Source: Cryptomeria japonica (Eukaryota; Streptophyta; Pinopsida; Cupressales; Cupressaceae). Taken from it: DNA of 64,000 nt. The translations under genes and the position numbers were made by a program. Below the pieces are notes generated by a model that saw nothing but the letters and a program-made list of their open reading frames with translations, was not told where the DNA came from and ran no database searches. Each line of letters begins with the position of its first letter. The stretch's first letter is position 1. The DNA lies in the NCBI RefSeq assembly GCF_030272615.1, contig NC_081405.1, positions 26,366,272 through 26,430,271 of the forward strand, in the 5' to 3' direction. This document shows positions 48,637-61,121 of this stretch, piece by piece.

Positions 48637-51600
48637 TCAAGGTGTCAATAGAGTTGTAGTTTTTTTGTCTCAACCTTGTAACTGGGTGGTTACAATTTGA
48701 AAAAGATCCATCAAAACCAAATTTATGCTATCCATAAACTTCTTACTGTCTTTTATTTCTGCCTTTGTTCTTTGAACTGTACTCGTGAGGTGCTGCATAT
48801 GCTCTGCCGGTGTTTTCTGTCCTTGTACTAATGCCTCAAATATTTCCTTCCTCAAGAATGCTAGATAGTCCAGTCTTGGACTTAGTCTTAGTCTCAGATT
48901 TTTAGCCTTGTTTATTATTCTCTCCTTTTCTCTCTCTAGCTTCAGTACCTCTTCGTCAAAACTTGTTATCTTTTGCTAAAAAACTGATAATGTATTGGGT
49001 GAATTAACAAAATTGTCAGTAAGTTTATTTATTTCTTCTTGTACCTTGTTCATTTTCTTACCTATGTCAACTGTTAAAATTTTTGTCTTGCAAGTATCTT
49101 TGTATAGAGTTTTAAATTCCTTCAATGAGTTGCATAGTTCTAGTAGAAGTGTGTCAAATTTCCTAGTACACTTCTTTATTTGATCCTCAAAGAATTTTTG
49201 TTTTTCAATTTCCATCCTGTCTTTGAATGCATGTTCCTTTATTTGTTCAACTGTCACTGTGTTGTTAGTAATATACTTCGACAAAGTGTCAAGTTGACTC
49301 AAAGAATCCTTATTATCTATGTTGTATTTTGGAGCTATCATCTTCAAAATTGGGATTGTGTCATCTATAGCTTTATAAGCTTGTGAACTTCAATCAGTTA
49401 TTTTCTTCAAAGAATCTAAAAGAACTTCTGTTACATTGGTTGATTTGTAATCTGCTGAGGAGGAACCAACATTCTGAATTCCATCGGTGGAGGAAGTAAC
49501 CATGCTTGTAGTGACCTCTGGTAGGTCAGTCTGTGTTTCCATTTCCTTAAGCAATGGTTTTTGTTTCTCTCCTATTGCCGGTGGCACTATTTCCATATGA
49601 ACCTGTTCCTGTTCCGAAGCCTGTTGCTTTGCTTGTCTCTCTGTCTGTTGATCTGTTTTAGTCTCTATTGGATTCTCTGTCTGTTTCCTTGTGCTATCAT
49701 CTTCAACTTTTCCTTCAGTGTTATCAATTTTGTTAGTTGCTGGTGGCTCACTAGCCATGTTAGTCTTATCGGTTGTGTCTTTATCTACCACAATATTGAC
49801 CTTTTGAGTATCAACATCAACTGTGTATAGTATCTATGAATTAGGATTAGTATCCTCTTGTGATACATCCATACTGTCATCTTCTAGTTGGTCTTTTGTT
49901 GTTGTTACTGGTGGAGTAATCAGAGGCGGTGGGGATAAGTTATCTTTTATTTTGATACTAGGAGGTCCACAAACCTTTCCTTTACCCTTATCTTTGTCCT
50001 TTTGATAGACTTTGATAGGATTGGGGTTCCTGTATTCTTCCTGATTTTCCTTCTCCACAAGGAATATATCCCATCCATTTTCTGTTTCTTCTGTTACCTC
50101 ATTTACTCTTCTTGCCATTAGTGCAATATGTCAGTGTGTAGTAGAGAATACTGACCGGTTGGCCTTTTCAATTAGATCATCTATTTCTTTTGGAGAGTTG
50201 ACTAGGTAGACAACAAGTAATTTTTCAATTTTGATTTTCTTGTCAAGTTCTACAATAGATTGTCTTCTTGCTTCTAGTCTCTTGAATAATTCATCTAGTA
50301 GTTCATCTACAACTTGCATCAAAAACTTCTTATAGATATCCAGGTGTAAAATGACACCGTTTTCAACTTGCTCTTTCTCATCTGTTGATAGTGTATCATA
50401 TAATTTTTTTATGTTCTTGAGTTTTCCTTCTATGATTTCATCCAACAGTCTGTCAATCGGAGAAATATTATGTTGAGTCCTTTTCTTCTTAGGTGTTAGC
50501 TTTTTCTTTGGGGTTGTCTTCTTTACCGGAGACCTCATTGCCTGTTGTTTTTGTCTAGTTCTTCTAGGCAAGGGTGTGGATACCAGTGAAGGTTCTCTTT
50601 TCCTTACAACTCTTTTGAATTCAGCTGGCATGTCACTCTCTGAAGAAGTTGCTACTAGTGAAAGGTGAGTTTTTGGATGTTGAGCCTGTAACTCATCTTC
50701 AGTGATACCGGTTTGTTTCAGTACATCTTCTTTTATAGCCTTAGCCTACCTTGAACCTCTTCTCACAGTTGCTTCTACTTTCTTTACTCTCTTCTTAGAT
50801 TGAATTTGGCTTTCAATGGTCTCAGCACTACCAAATAATTCTTCCTTAGGTTCATTTGGTGCTTCCAGAAGGGCTTTAGAATATGTTTCAATGATGTGGT
50901 CATCAGTCTCATAACCCATCTCAGTAACCCAAATTGATCTTGGGATAACTGCTTCCATCCAGATCCCATCCTTTTTAATCACAAAACATATATCATCTTT
51001 GTATTTGTTTACAATTTTCTGTGACAGTCTGACTCTTTTGTTCATTCTGGCCTTTAGTGCTTGAAAATACTCATCAATATTCTTTTGTTTGCTTTTACCC
51101 ATGTTGTTGAACAAGTTTGATAACTGTTTTCCTACCGGTATGTCAAATCCAAGGTTCTTGATACCTATACCAGGCACCTGTTTGGTTATGTGTAGCATTA
51201 AGCATACAAGTAAGTTACCAAATCTAAATGTTCCTTTCTTATCCTTCTTGATCTTCCCTAAATTGTCAATCAATTCATCCTTTAGCCATTCACATACATC
51301 AATTTTTACATTATCCTTAACCATATCATGTGCACTTTTTATGCATAAACTGGAAACTGAGTTAAGTCAGTTTGCATTTGTTGCTTTGTAACCTAAAATC
51401 ATGCTAACAAATCTCACATTTATGTCGGTCACATCATTAGCCCTTAGAGACCTTCTTTGTCTTGTCTGGTCTGGTACCAGTGGAAGGTAACCCTGTTACA
51501 GCTTTCACTGCTTCCTTGGTAATTTTGTGGATTGAATCTAGCTAGAAAAATTCTCCATGTACCCTACTCAATACTATCCTAATAACTTCCTTGGGGAATT

Positions 51601-51916
51601 TCGGAATGCAAAGGATCTCTGTGAATCCTAGGGTTTCAACAATTTTGTGTTCAGGTTTTACATTTCCGGAGTCATCACATATGACAGTTTTGTACATGTT
51701 TTTGACTTCTTCATCTCCTAATTCTTCTATATGGCAATGGATATAAATTTTAGGGTCTTCTGCAAAAACAACTCCTTTGGGAATTTAGGAAAAAGCCCCT
51801 ACATTGTCATCCTTTTTAGCTATCTCGAGAACTAACTGAAATATGGGCCTAGGGCATTTGATTACCTCGACCACATTAGGGTTTGCTATGAATTCAAGTA
51901 CAGAAGAGGATGCCAT
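48637..51916 (-). pseudogene. Element C ORF2: about 1090-residue protein of unknown function
   Basis: The ATG at 51916 begins MASSSVLEFIANPNVV. After one shift near 51450 the same frame runs to 48637, broken by stops near 51355, 50744, 50129, 49832, 49388, 48974 and 48670. The N-terminal third looks globular (IRIVLSRVHGEFF, AVTGLPSTGTRPDK, IDVCEWLKDELIDNL, FRFGNLLVCLMLHI). A basic NLS-like stretch (KKTTPKKKLTPKKKR) is near 50500. Long coiled-coil and Ser/Thr/Gln-rich parts follow. I do not recognise a catalytic domain. It occupies the place of pol and has homologues in element D and probably at 62014. It could be a DNA- or chromatin-binding accessory protein, but that is conjecture. Confidence 0.7.
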
Positions 51917-52312
51917 GATTATAAATACCTTTTTCTACCTTTGGAAAGATTGATTGCTGAAATGCTTTGCCTCTTTGCTCGAAATGCCTTAGCTCTAGAA
52001 ATTTCGCACTCTTCGAATGTTTGAATGCTTGGTGAAGTAAAATGGAGCCAAAAACATTAATTTATAATGTCAATCTACCAACTACCACATTTAATGCATG
52101 CCAATTACTTAACATAACTGCTGGTATAGAAGTAATTTCAACTTCTTACCATCAACCAAGGGAATAATAGCATATGTCTCATTGACTGTCAAACCCTCAA
52201 AGAAATTTCTTCAATTTGATGAAGAGACTTATGCCGGTGGAGTGCTACTTTGTTTTGCCGATGAAGTGTTGCTTGGTTCTACCGGTGGAGGAGTATTCCC
52301 AACACCATTCAG

Positions 52313-53329
52313 TTATGATTTCCTGATCCGTTGTTTTGAGAATTCCTGCTTAACATCTTCAACTTTTTCTTTTCCTTTCAAACTAGAACCTTTGTTGTCC
52401 ACCGATGAGGACTTGCTTCTACAAAATTTAGCAATATGCCCAATTTTTTTACATGCATAACAAGTCACATTATTTCTCTGAATAGCCTTTCCATAACCTA
52501 TGTTGGTTTGTGTTTTGCATTGATTAGATAAGTGTCCAAATCTTCCACAAACATAACATCTCACATTCATTCTGCAATTCTCAGAGTTATGACCAACTTT
52601 GTTGCATTTTGAACATTGACCGATGGGTGCATTGGTATTCTGATAGTTTCTAGATCTACATTCATTTTCTCTATGACCATACTTATTACAGTTAAAGCAT
52701 TTTCCATTGAATTTATAAGTAGTAGGTTGTCTTACCGGTTTGCTATGATCCTATGTGTTTGCAGTACCAGAGCTTTCACCAACTTCAAAGCCAATTCCAC
52801 AAGTGTCACCTTTAGGTTTTTTATTCTTCAGCAAGCTACCAAGTTCTTCTGAGCTTTTCTTGAATTTCTCTTTATGTTGATTTGCAGTATCTAGTTCTCT
52901 TTCTAAGACTTCTTTCTGCCTCATTAGTTCATTTGAGTCATTCTGAGTGTGCATCAGATCTGTCTTTAACAAATCATTTTCATAGCTAAGTCTTGTGTTC
53001 TCATTTGCAGCATCACTTAGTCTTTTAGTCAAATCTTCTTCAATTTCTTTACAGAATCTCATAGTCATATTCTACATCTTATTCTTTGTTGTCATGTTCT
53101 CTTGCTTTAGCTTGCTTATCATATCATTAATAGTTTATTTTTCATCATTCTCATTTTGCATCTTTTCACAAAGTTCTCTTCTCTTATTTCTTGAAATAGT
53201 AAGATTTTGTTGAAGTGCTTGAATAATATCCTGAGCAGCCTTTAGATCATCTTCAAGTTTGATATTTTTTAATTTTTCTGCATCATAGTCTGAGAGAGCT
53301 CCTTCAAGTTGCTTCATCAGATTTTCCAT
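52313..53329 (-). pseudogene. Element C ORF1: coiled coil plus four zinc knuckles
   Basis: The ATG at 53329 opens MENLMKQLEGALSDYDAEKL, about 70 bases inside the 5' LTR. A heptad-rich region (53300-52790) is followed by four CCHC knuckles: CFNCNKYGHRENEC, CSKCNKVGHNSENC, CYVCGRFGHLSNQC and CYACKKIGHIAKFC. A Lys/Ser-rich tail follows, with a stop at 52313. In-frame stops occur at 53135, near 53070 and near 52752, with no frameshift seen. Knuckles of this type bind nucleic acid; the protein probably packages element RNA, as Gag does. Four knuckles is unusual, since copia gag normally has one. Confidence 0.8.
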
Positions 53330-53400
53330 CTCTACCAGTGTCAAGATATTCCTCAAGCTGTTAGGCTTCTAAAAATAGAGGACCAAGATCTGATACCAAT

Positions 53401-54211
53401 TGTTAGGATTCCCACAGATACTTAGAGGGGGGGGGGGGGGTGAATCAGTATCTAACTGGTTAAAAAGATTTTCTTAACTTAAAACATGTAGAGGATATTA
53501 ATAATGTGTACCGGTAAATAGAAAGTAATGCAATAAACAGAGATAAAAACAACCACATGAAAAACACACCATAACACAAGGATTTAATGAGGAAACCTGG
53601 TGTGGGAAAAACCTTGGTGGGATTTGTGACCCACAATATTCACTTACTGGCCAATAAGAGAATATTACTACTACAAGAGGGGCCTACACATGCAGGAAGG
53701 CCAAGTGCCTAGAGCTCACTACTCAAATATAAAATAGGAAGTCTCACTGACTTACAAAATGGATTATATAAATCCAGTGTCTTGTACCACTTCAAAATAG
53801 CATCTATAATGCTAGATCCAGTACCGGTTTCTGCTTTGCTTCTTACATAAACCCTTAACCTATAATTCGCATAATAGGTCTCCCTTATTTCACCTAATTA
53901 CATTCCTCTTACTTACACAAAATGTTCTACAATGACCTCTCTTATATAAGAGTCATTTTACAACTTTCCAAGTCGGCTTACAATGATTTTACAAATAATA
54001 AACAAAATATATTACAACAAAAATCCTGTTGGCCTCTGTGCTGGTATGCTTTCTTTCACTGCTGGTGCCAGTGACCTGAGTGTCGGTGTAGAGTCTGATC
54101 TTGCTAGTGCTGGTGGAATGCCTTGCTGGTGTCATAGGATTGTAAGGTTGCCATCAATGACAAAACCTTCAATCACCTACAATGTCTCATTGGAGTGTGC
54201 ATATGCCAACA
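53401..54211 (-). repeat. Element C, 5' LTR
   Basis: 811 bp; on the minus strand it ends AATCCTAACA directly before the primer-binding site. Confidence 0.9.
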
Positions 54212-54520
54212 TAAAAAACTAGCCATGTCGTTCCCAACTAGAAATAACCTTGTACCCCATAGAGGTGATTAGAAGGGACTCAAAATTTCAACCACAATCC
54301 TAAATCTCCACGATCCCCAATTTCCATACTAGACAATATATTTAAACATATCTATGGCTAGAATTTCATAGCCCTCTCTAAAATACCCCAAAAAATATGA
54401 AATTCTATCATGACAACAAAATATATATCATTATTATCCCACTATCGACAACAAAATGTAGCCAAAAAACAACTGAGGTATACATCATTACCTAAGAGAT
54501 CATTTTAGAAAACCCCTATT

Positions 54521-55155
54521 CTACTCCGAGGAGGAACTCTCATTGTCAAAGATGTCATCATCGGCTTTGAATCTTTGGGTCCTCTTGTAGTATTGCACCC
54601 ACCCCTCCTGCTCGTCTACCATGTCACCAATCAAAGCTACAAGTCACCCATCCTTGGCAAAACCCATAAGCCGTTTGAGAAAGTCAAAGTTTGTGCAAAT
54701 TTGGGGCTTTCTAATCTCCCAAAACTCTGCATCCCCAATAACCAGGATTGGGAGATGACTCGTTGGCTTCCCATCTCTCTCAATCACACCAAAATATTTC
54801 AGGCCCAATATCATGCGGTTGATATCAATTCCCTGCAGAAATGTGTCCAAATCTCCCAAAAACTCTTCTCGGAAAATGCTCTTGCAAAGAATATGACTTT
54901 CAATCTTTGGTTTCACAATCATCAAGATTGTGGCAAGAAACTAAGCTGGTATATCATTATTAACCCGATATCGATGCGTGTCCATAAGAAACTCTATGCC
55001 CAGGATTTTCTACAAAGCATGAGAAAAAAGAGTATGTGAAAACTTAGTGACTCCTAGTAGCCAGTTATATGTTATGACCCTCAAGTAGGCCATTTTCCTT
55101 TTAGTTGCCACCAATCTAATGTTGGAATCTATTTACCTCAAAAAAATATGCTACC
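54521..55155 (-). pseudogene. Unidentified degraded ORF downstream of a LINE RNase H
   Basis: One minus-strand frame of about 210 residues with only three internal stops: YLRVITYNWLLGVTKFSHTL, then FLMDTHRYRVNNDIPA, CKSIFREEFLGDLDTFLQGI, RDGKPTSHLPILVIGDAEFW and a hydrophilic end in DNESSSSE with a stop at 54521. Composition is protein-like rather than random. No domain is recognised. It follows RNase H (55612) on the same strand, as does the extra ORF at 38652, but the two do not align obviously. Confidence 0.5.
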
Positions 55156-55611
55156 ACCTACAAAAATAGGAAGCAAAGTGATTCCTGAACAAGGGTTGAA
55201 GTGAGAAATTTTTGCAGAGTTTTCCTGATATATAATCACATTTTTAGCTTGCTCGAGAAGTTTCCTCTAAGCCTCATAAATGCTCATAGCTCTGCCTGCG
55301 AGCTAAATCTAACAATATTTGCCACTAAATTTGTACTCCATTCCTCGGCGCTGACACTTAGAGAAACATTTATTCCTCCATTGGATGGTAGCATTGATTC
55401 TATCAGGCCCACCATCCAACACATATTTTGTGGACGCTGACATGTATAACCGACACTGCCCTTATGGGCCATCCTGACCCACCACTTAGGAACCAGTTTT
55501 CATTTTTCTTTTTTAAATCTCACTTAAATAAGTAGACATTATCAAATAGAATTGGGGGCACCTCTTAGAAAACCACTGAGCATTAATACACCCGATAATG
55601 TAGTACAATTG

Positions 55612-56310
55612 TTAAATGACAATATAGTCATCTATCTTAAGCCCATTAGCTGCCCTATTGGTGAGATCATCAGCCATCCGATTTCCTTCTCTATATATAT
55701 GATTAAAAGTGACAACTTAAAATTTTTTTATTACATTTCAAGCTCTTCCAAGCAAAAGCATTTAACTTCCAGTTAGGGGTTTCCTCTCTCCTCAATGCGT
55801 TGATTGTTATGGCAGAATCCCCTTGAAACTCTAATCTTCGGATTCCAAGATATTTTCTCTTTATCATTCCAATTAGTAATGCTTGGAATTCTACTTAATT
55901 GTTAGAACCAATGTCTAGTGGGACTACCAAACTGGCAATCTTCCTTCCATCCCAACAATGAATAACACACCCTGCCCTTGAGATTCCTAGATTCCCCCTT
56001 GCAGCCCCATCAAAGTTTAATTTAACCAACCCTCTTGATGAGGCATCCAAACACATCTGAGTCTTTCTTGCATACTATCTTCTCCACCTGTTCCAATAAA
56101 TTTTAGATTTTTAAGACCCCTCCACTTTCCTCTCACTTGACCATCCCAATTGGAAAATCTCTTTTTCTTGACATTTTGTCTTTCATTCCTGTTGTTTACT
56201 ACTTCTACAATATCCAATTCAATTTTATAGAGGAGAGAACTTTCTGTCATTATTTCTTCTTTGAAGATCCTTATATTTCATTCTTTCCACATTTCCTAGG
56301 TTAGAAGTGA
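55612..56310 (-). pseudogene. LINE RNase H remnant
   Basis: Minus strand: an IRIFKEEIMTESSLLYKIEL linker, then LVKLNFDGAARGNLGISRAG with the first catalytic Asp, EFQALLIGMI and LEFQGDSAITINALRR. After a frameshift comes YREGNRMADDLTNRAANG, the usual end of plant LINE RNase H. Stops and shifts make it non-functional. The upstream RT is missing. Confidence 0.8.
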
Positions 56311-56978
56311 AGGGCTTGTTGGGAGTGTCAAAATTTGTTGTGATTTGTGTCCTTCTCTATGCTAAGAAGTCTTGGGTTTAGGGTTTAACGGCCATGATGG
56401 GAGGTTTTAGGCATTGCCTTTTAAAATTCTTTGCCTTGTTATGTTTTCTCTTTGATTGGCCGCAACAGGTCACGCGCCTTTAAGTTTTTTTCTTGAGGGT
56501 TCTGCATCGTAGAATTATCGGCCCCATGGTATTTAGCTAGTTTCTATGTCGAGTGTTTTAAAAATAATTTTTCATAAGCCCCTATCACAGCTTTAAGTCT
56601 TATGTTTAAGCCCCTAATGGCCCTAGGAATCACGGTCCCCTCATCCTTCATTAGCAAGCAACTTTAAAAGGTTACTTAAGTGATGCATGTATGCATCCAA
56701 GGACTGCGAGACAATGGGGTTGCAGTTTGGAGTTGTAAAATCTTACCCCGCATGCTCCATTTTGTAGGTGTCAAGGGCCTGCGGGATAGTGGGAGATTCA
56801 TTGGGCTGAAGGAAATCTCCCCCCGCAACAGTTAACTGAGTACAAGTTTTTCCTTGCAAGTTGGTGAGATAGGGATGACTATTGATCCCGCTACCTCGCA
56901 TAGTGTGATGGAAGTCAATGAAGCAAAACATTTGGCATCGAGAAGGCAACAAAAATAAATACAACGGGACAACGAGAT
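56311..56978. other. Interval with no gene seen
   Basis: Moderate GC, with repeated CCCCGCA and GCGGGATAGTGG motifs that also occur at 59650-59850. It is probably one older sequence now split by the solo LTR at 56979-59649. No supportable ORF. Confidence 0.5.
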
Positions 56979-59649
56979 TGTTGGCATAACTTATGGTGTT
57001 CACACAACCGGTTCATCAGTTAGTATTGTCATTGATGACCAACACTTTCCAGTGAATAAGGCCAAACTCATAGGAAAGAAGATATGGTAAACCTCAATGG
57101 TTTACTCATGGCTGCAAACAGTATGGAGGATTCAATGCTTCCCAAATATGCATAATTGACACACTTAAGAAATGTGTTGTTAAAAATTGGTTGAAGGGAA
57201 AACAAAGTAGCCAACTGGTCAGTCAAGCACCTGATAGCTATTGAGATCAGTTTCTTCAAACTAGCAAATGAAATGATGATGCGGTCACAAGAGGTGACTC
57301 TAATTACAGTTTAGTAGTCTTATGCATGATTGGAACACTCTGGACAAACAACAGTCTAATTGATGATCAGTGACGGTGGAAAAAGGTGAAGAGTTACACC
57401 AATGAACTGGTGATACAGGTTGAAGGATGATATCCTCCGGGAATCTTGGAGAAGTGATTGGTAAGCTGGATTTGATGACCAAAGGCGAGTTAGTCATGGT
57501 GAGTTATCATCAAACAAATAGATAGTGAAGTCTACTGTAGTTAACAATTAGTTAAGGTGAGATTTATGCGGACTTTCTAGTTCACATTAAAAAGATAAAA
57601 CAGAACCCAGAGGTTGGTGAAATTATGAGTTGCAAAGGCAGTTAAGGATGAGTTGTTGGCGAGATTGATGGAGAGAGAGCAAAGAGAGTGAGGGAAGATT
57701 TGGAAAGTTTTGAATTTCAAATCTACTAACTTTTGTATAAAGGTTTCTAGCGAAAACCAAAAAGTTTGATCATAAAAATTGCAAAGTGCAATTCAAAGGA
57801 GAGGTGATCCAACAAGATGAGAAGAGGGCATAACTGCTAAGTGAATAGCAGAGTGGTGAAGAGAGTGTGCAAAGCTCCGATAGTGTAAAGACCAGAGAAA
57901 GAATGTAGAGCACCAGAAGAGTGTAGAGTAAGTGTGATGCAGAGCACTGACATAGTGGAGAGCAAGTGTAACCGATGGTCAAACCGAAGAGCTTCATTTG
58001 GATCTGATTAAGCTAAGAGTAACTATTACAACATATCATTCTCTCTGTTGTTTTCTAATAACTACAACAGTAAAATCCCTTAACCGGGTGACATCTTAAA
58101 TGATGATCCTAAGTCCTTTAACAAGGCTGCCTCTAACAAGGTAAAGGTTCTAACAGGCCTTAAAGAAAATCCCTTAACCGGGTGGCACCTAACAGGGATA
58201 GCTCCTCACTGGGCGTACTCCAAAAGAGTGTAGATTTTGTGAGTTTCTACTCACACCGTGGTTTTCTCCCATTTGGGTTTCCACATGATAAATCTTGGTA
58301 GTCTTGTGTGTTACATTTTTGTGTGCATGTTTCTTATCAATACTACTTATACTGATAAGTGTTAAGTTTGATTAAGAAGTTTTAATTAAGGTTATGTGTT
58401 GAATTGAATTTCATCATCAGAATACTACCTGCAACATAATAGTTTCACAAAATACAAAGGAAATGCTACAAGAAATCCAAACTCAACCAATGAAACTACA
58501 TGAAATTGATATTAAAATAAAAACCATATTATTACCTTCATGATTTAAGTTTCATTGTGTCCCAACTCTACTATTCCTGGTTGCAGATGATTTGCTCTCA
58601 GACAAGAATTGATAGCTTCCAAGATGGCATATGAATAATGGACTGATAACTGATAGTTAACTGATACTATGATATTGAATGCAAACGATTTAAAGCTAAA
58701 TGATTATGATAAATAAGAAATGCTAAATTGCTAATTGCTTCAAGATAAAACTCACAGATGCATAAGTTTTCTCAAATTTTTAACTTGAAGACCAACTCTT
58801 TCTCAACTCAAACTCCTACTTTTATAGACTTTTGAGAAGATAAGATGATGTGTCCTGGATCAATGATTATGATCAGATCTTCAAATTTGGATGTCTGTGA
58901 GAAAAGGTGAAGGTTGAGAGAAAGGGGGAAGGAGAAGACAAGTGTCACTCATCTCACCTTGACTGGGTTGCTGACTGAGGGAATCTAGGGATGGTTGGAG
59001 AAGATTTAGGCATGAGAGGACAAGTGGACTCAAGTCCTTCCTAATATGTAGGGATTTTGGAGAGAATATAGAAGAAGGTTAAGAAATATGCACATACACA
59101 ATATTTCATTTATTTTGGAAGTTGGAGATAAGTGGCTAATCAATGTTTTATTTATTTTAATTTTGTTGAATTAATTTAGCCACATGAAGGATGAGTTGGC
59201 AAAGGAAAGATGAAGTGGAGATGGAAGATGAGTTGGAAATGAATTAAATAATTTAAGAAATCATTTAACATTTGAGACTATAGGATAGAAGAATAATCAT
59301 TAAAAATTGGACATTGAATTGATTAGAGGAATAATTAAATATTAGATATTTAATTAATTGATTAGAGGAATAATTAAATATTAGACATTTACTTAATTGA
59401 TTAGAGAAAAAGAATAAATGAATTAATTAATAAAATATTTCAATTAAATTAATTAATAGAAAGACATGAAAGGAATTAAATAAATTAATCTTTTCAAATT
59501 AACTATTTAATAGAAGAATAATTATTAAATAAATATAAATTATTTATTTAATTGCTCATGGCCATTTTTATGTGTATACAAGTTAAATCTGTAATAATCG
59601 GTATAGTGTTGATTCACCCCTCCCCTCTCAGCACTGGTTGGGACTAATA
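56979..59649 (+). mobile_element. Solo LTR containing a later AT-rich insertion
   Basis: Starts TGTTGGCATAAC. Contains CACCGTGGTTTTCTCCC-GGGTTTCCACA near 58250 and a GATTCACCCCTCCCCTC tract only near 59620. The LTR end is separated from the motif by about 1.2 kb of foreign sequence (about 58400-59580). It ends GGGACTAATA, with flanking pentamers GAGAT (56974-56978) and GGGAT (59650-59654) agreeing at four of five positions. The inserted part holds tandem GATTAGAGGAATAATTAAAT units near 59315-59410. Confidence 0.65.
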
Positions 59650-60311
59650 GGGATGTGTGATTTAATGAAGAAAAATCCACCCCGCACGGGTTGTATAGCA
59701 ACAAGAAAATGATGCAGGTTAGAGAGAGGTAAATCTAGGTCTTTATCTTATCATCTCGCATGTCATAAATTGAGAACAAGGAATGTTACGGGCTAGTAGG
59801 TATGAAGGAGGAACTCTCCCCTGCTATCCTGCATAACTCAAGAAGGAGACAACTATGATTGGTGATTGACATATAATTGGTTAAAATTTCTACAACTTTG
59901 GTTGATGAAAATGTCCTCTCTTTGATTACTTTGATATTTTGCTTAATTTGATGATTGATAGAGTTTGATTGACCTCATGATCAATGAGGGTCAATGATAT
60001 AAACTCAAAGTTTTGATGATCTGATAGGATAGAGTTTGATTGACTTCATGTTTGATAAACGTCAATGATGTAAACTCAAGATTGGATAGACTAGATGCAT
60101 AACCTCATGATGAATGAGCGTCAATAAAATATGGTCAAAGAGATTGATAGAAATATCAAGTGAGCGGATAGGATAGCTGATTGATTGAGCAAAGCGATTG
60201 ATTGGATCAAGAATTAACATTTTGTTGATATCATGTTGCAAGAGGATCTAGATGCATTGATTCATCCAGGGGGAGTAGGAGGATCAGCGAGGCGGTAGGA
60301 GACCCAGATAG
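59650..60311. other. Interval with a short tandem array, no gene seen
   Basis: Three diverged copies of a 57-71-bp unit (GATAGAGTTTGATTGAC, CTCATG, GTCAATGA, TAAACTCAA) start near 59957, 60028 and 60085. No other feature. Confidence 0.55.
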
Positions 60312-60665
60312 AGAGGAGGTCAATTGAGAGTCCATGGAGGACCTTTTGGACCGGTTGGAAGGATTGGGACACCACTTCCCATGGGTGGGAGAGATGCAGG
60401 ATGGATTGAGAGGGACACTGGAAGGGTAGGTATGAGATTAGTGAGAGGATTAACTTCTATAGGAGGATGCATGAGCATTGGACTGGATGGGGGTTGTAGG
60501 AGAGGCATTGATTTTGGTCGGATTCAACCAGACCCTAGGGTTATTGTAGCTCATAGTGGAGAGGAGGAGGATTTAGAGGATCATTTTCCTCTCATTAGAC
60601 GATGGGTTCTGAGAGCTACTCGGGTTGAGATCCCAGCAGGTGTGTTGTCCTCGATTTCAATGTGA
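60312..60665 (+). CDS. Hypothetical Gly/Arg-rich ORF
   Basis: Open for 117 codons with no ATG near its start. Predicted residues include HGGPFGPVGRIGTPLPMGGRD, then a more hydrophilic segment (EEEDLEDHFPLIRRWVL), ending VLSSISM. Composition follows the local G-rich sequence. It is not recognised and may be a retroelement fragment or chance. Confidence 0.2.
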   Translation, partial: RGGQLRVHGGPFGPVGRIGTPLPMGGRDAGWIERDTGRVGMRLVRGLTSIGGCMSIGLDGGCRRGIDFGRIQPDPRVIVAHSGEEEDLEDHFPLIRRWVLRATRVEIPAGVLSSISM

Positions 60666-60812
60666 CTAAAATCATGAGGCAACCCTATGAAACTGGTCTG
60701 TTTCGTACCTCACGTCCTTCGAGAGAGCTTGACTGACTCTGTCGGTTAGCTCCTTTTATTTTTTGATTTTTGTTTTATTGTATTTGAGTTCTTTTTGTTT
60801 TGCAGTTTTGCT

Positions 60813-61121
60813 TGCAGGTTAGACTTTAAAGTCCAATCTGCAGGGTTTTCTCTTTTTAAAAGAATTGGACATCGAACTTTAAAGGCCGATGTGCAAAGTA
60901 TTGGTTCTGCCCTTGCAGATCGGACTTTAAAGTCTAACCTACAGTTAGTCCTTCTCCTGCATATCAAACTTTAAAGTCTGACCTGCAGGGTCTTTCCCCT
61001 GCACATTGGACATTAAAGTCCGAAGTGTAGGTTGATTTAGCAGTCGCTTGTATGTCAGACTTTAAAGTCCGACTTGGAAGTGATTTAATCCTGCATGTCA
61101 AACTTTAGAGTCTGACATGCG
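60813..61121. repeat. Palindrome array, first block (7 units)
   Basis: Seven 30-base imperfect palindromes centred on TTTAAA (or close variants) start at 60813, 60866, 60914, 60958, 61000, 61049 and 61092. Half-site consensus is TGCACATYGGACTTT followed by its complement. Units are 42-53 bases apart, separated by unrelated spacers of 12-23 bases. Confidence 0.95.

Larger units (their letters stand above)
47654..54211 (-). mobile_element. Element C: non-autonomous LTR retrotransposon with ORF1 and ORF2, no pol
   Basis: LTRs 47654-48460 and 53401-54211 (minus strand TGTTGGCATATGC...AATCCTAACA) are nearly identical by eye. Flanking pentamers TCAAA/TAAAA agree at four of five positions. The primer site ATTGGTATCAGATCTTGG adjoins the 5' LTR, and the polypurine tract AAAGGGGGAGAT (complement of 48461-48472) adjoins the 3' LTR. 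The interior encodes a zinc-knuckle ORF1 and a long ORF2 of unknown function. No protease, integrase, RT or RNase H was seen on either strand. Architecture matches element D. Confidence 0.85.
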
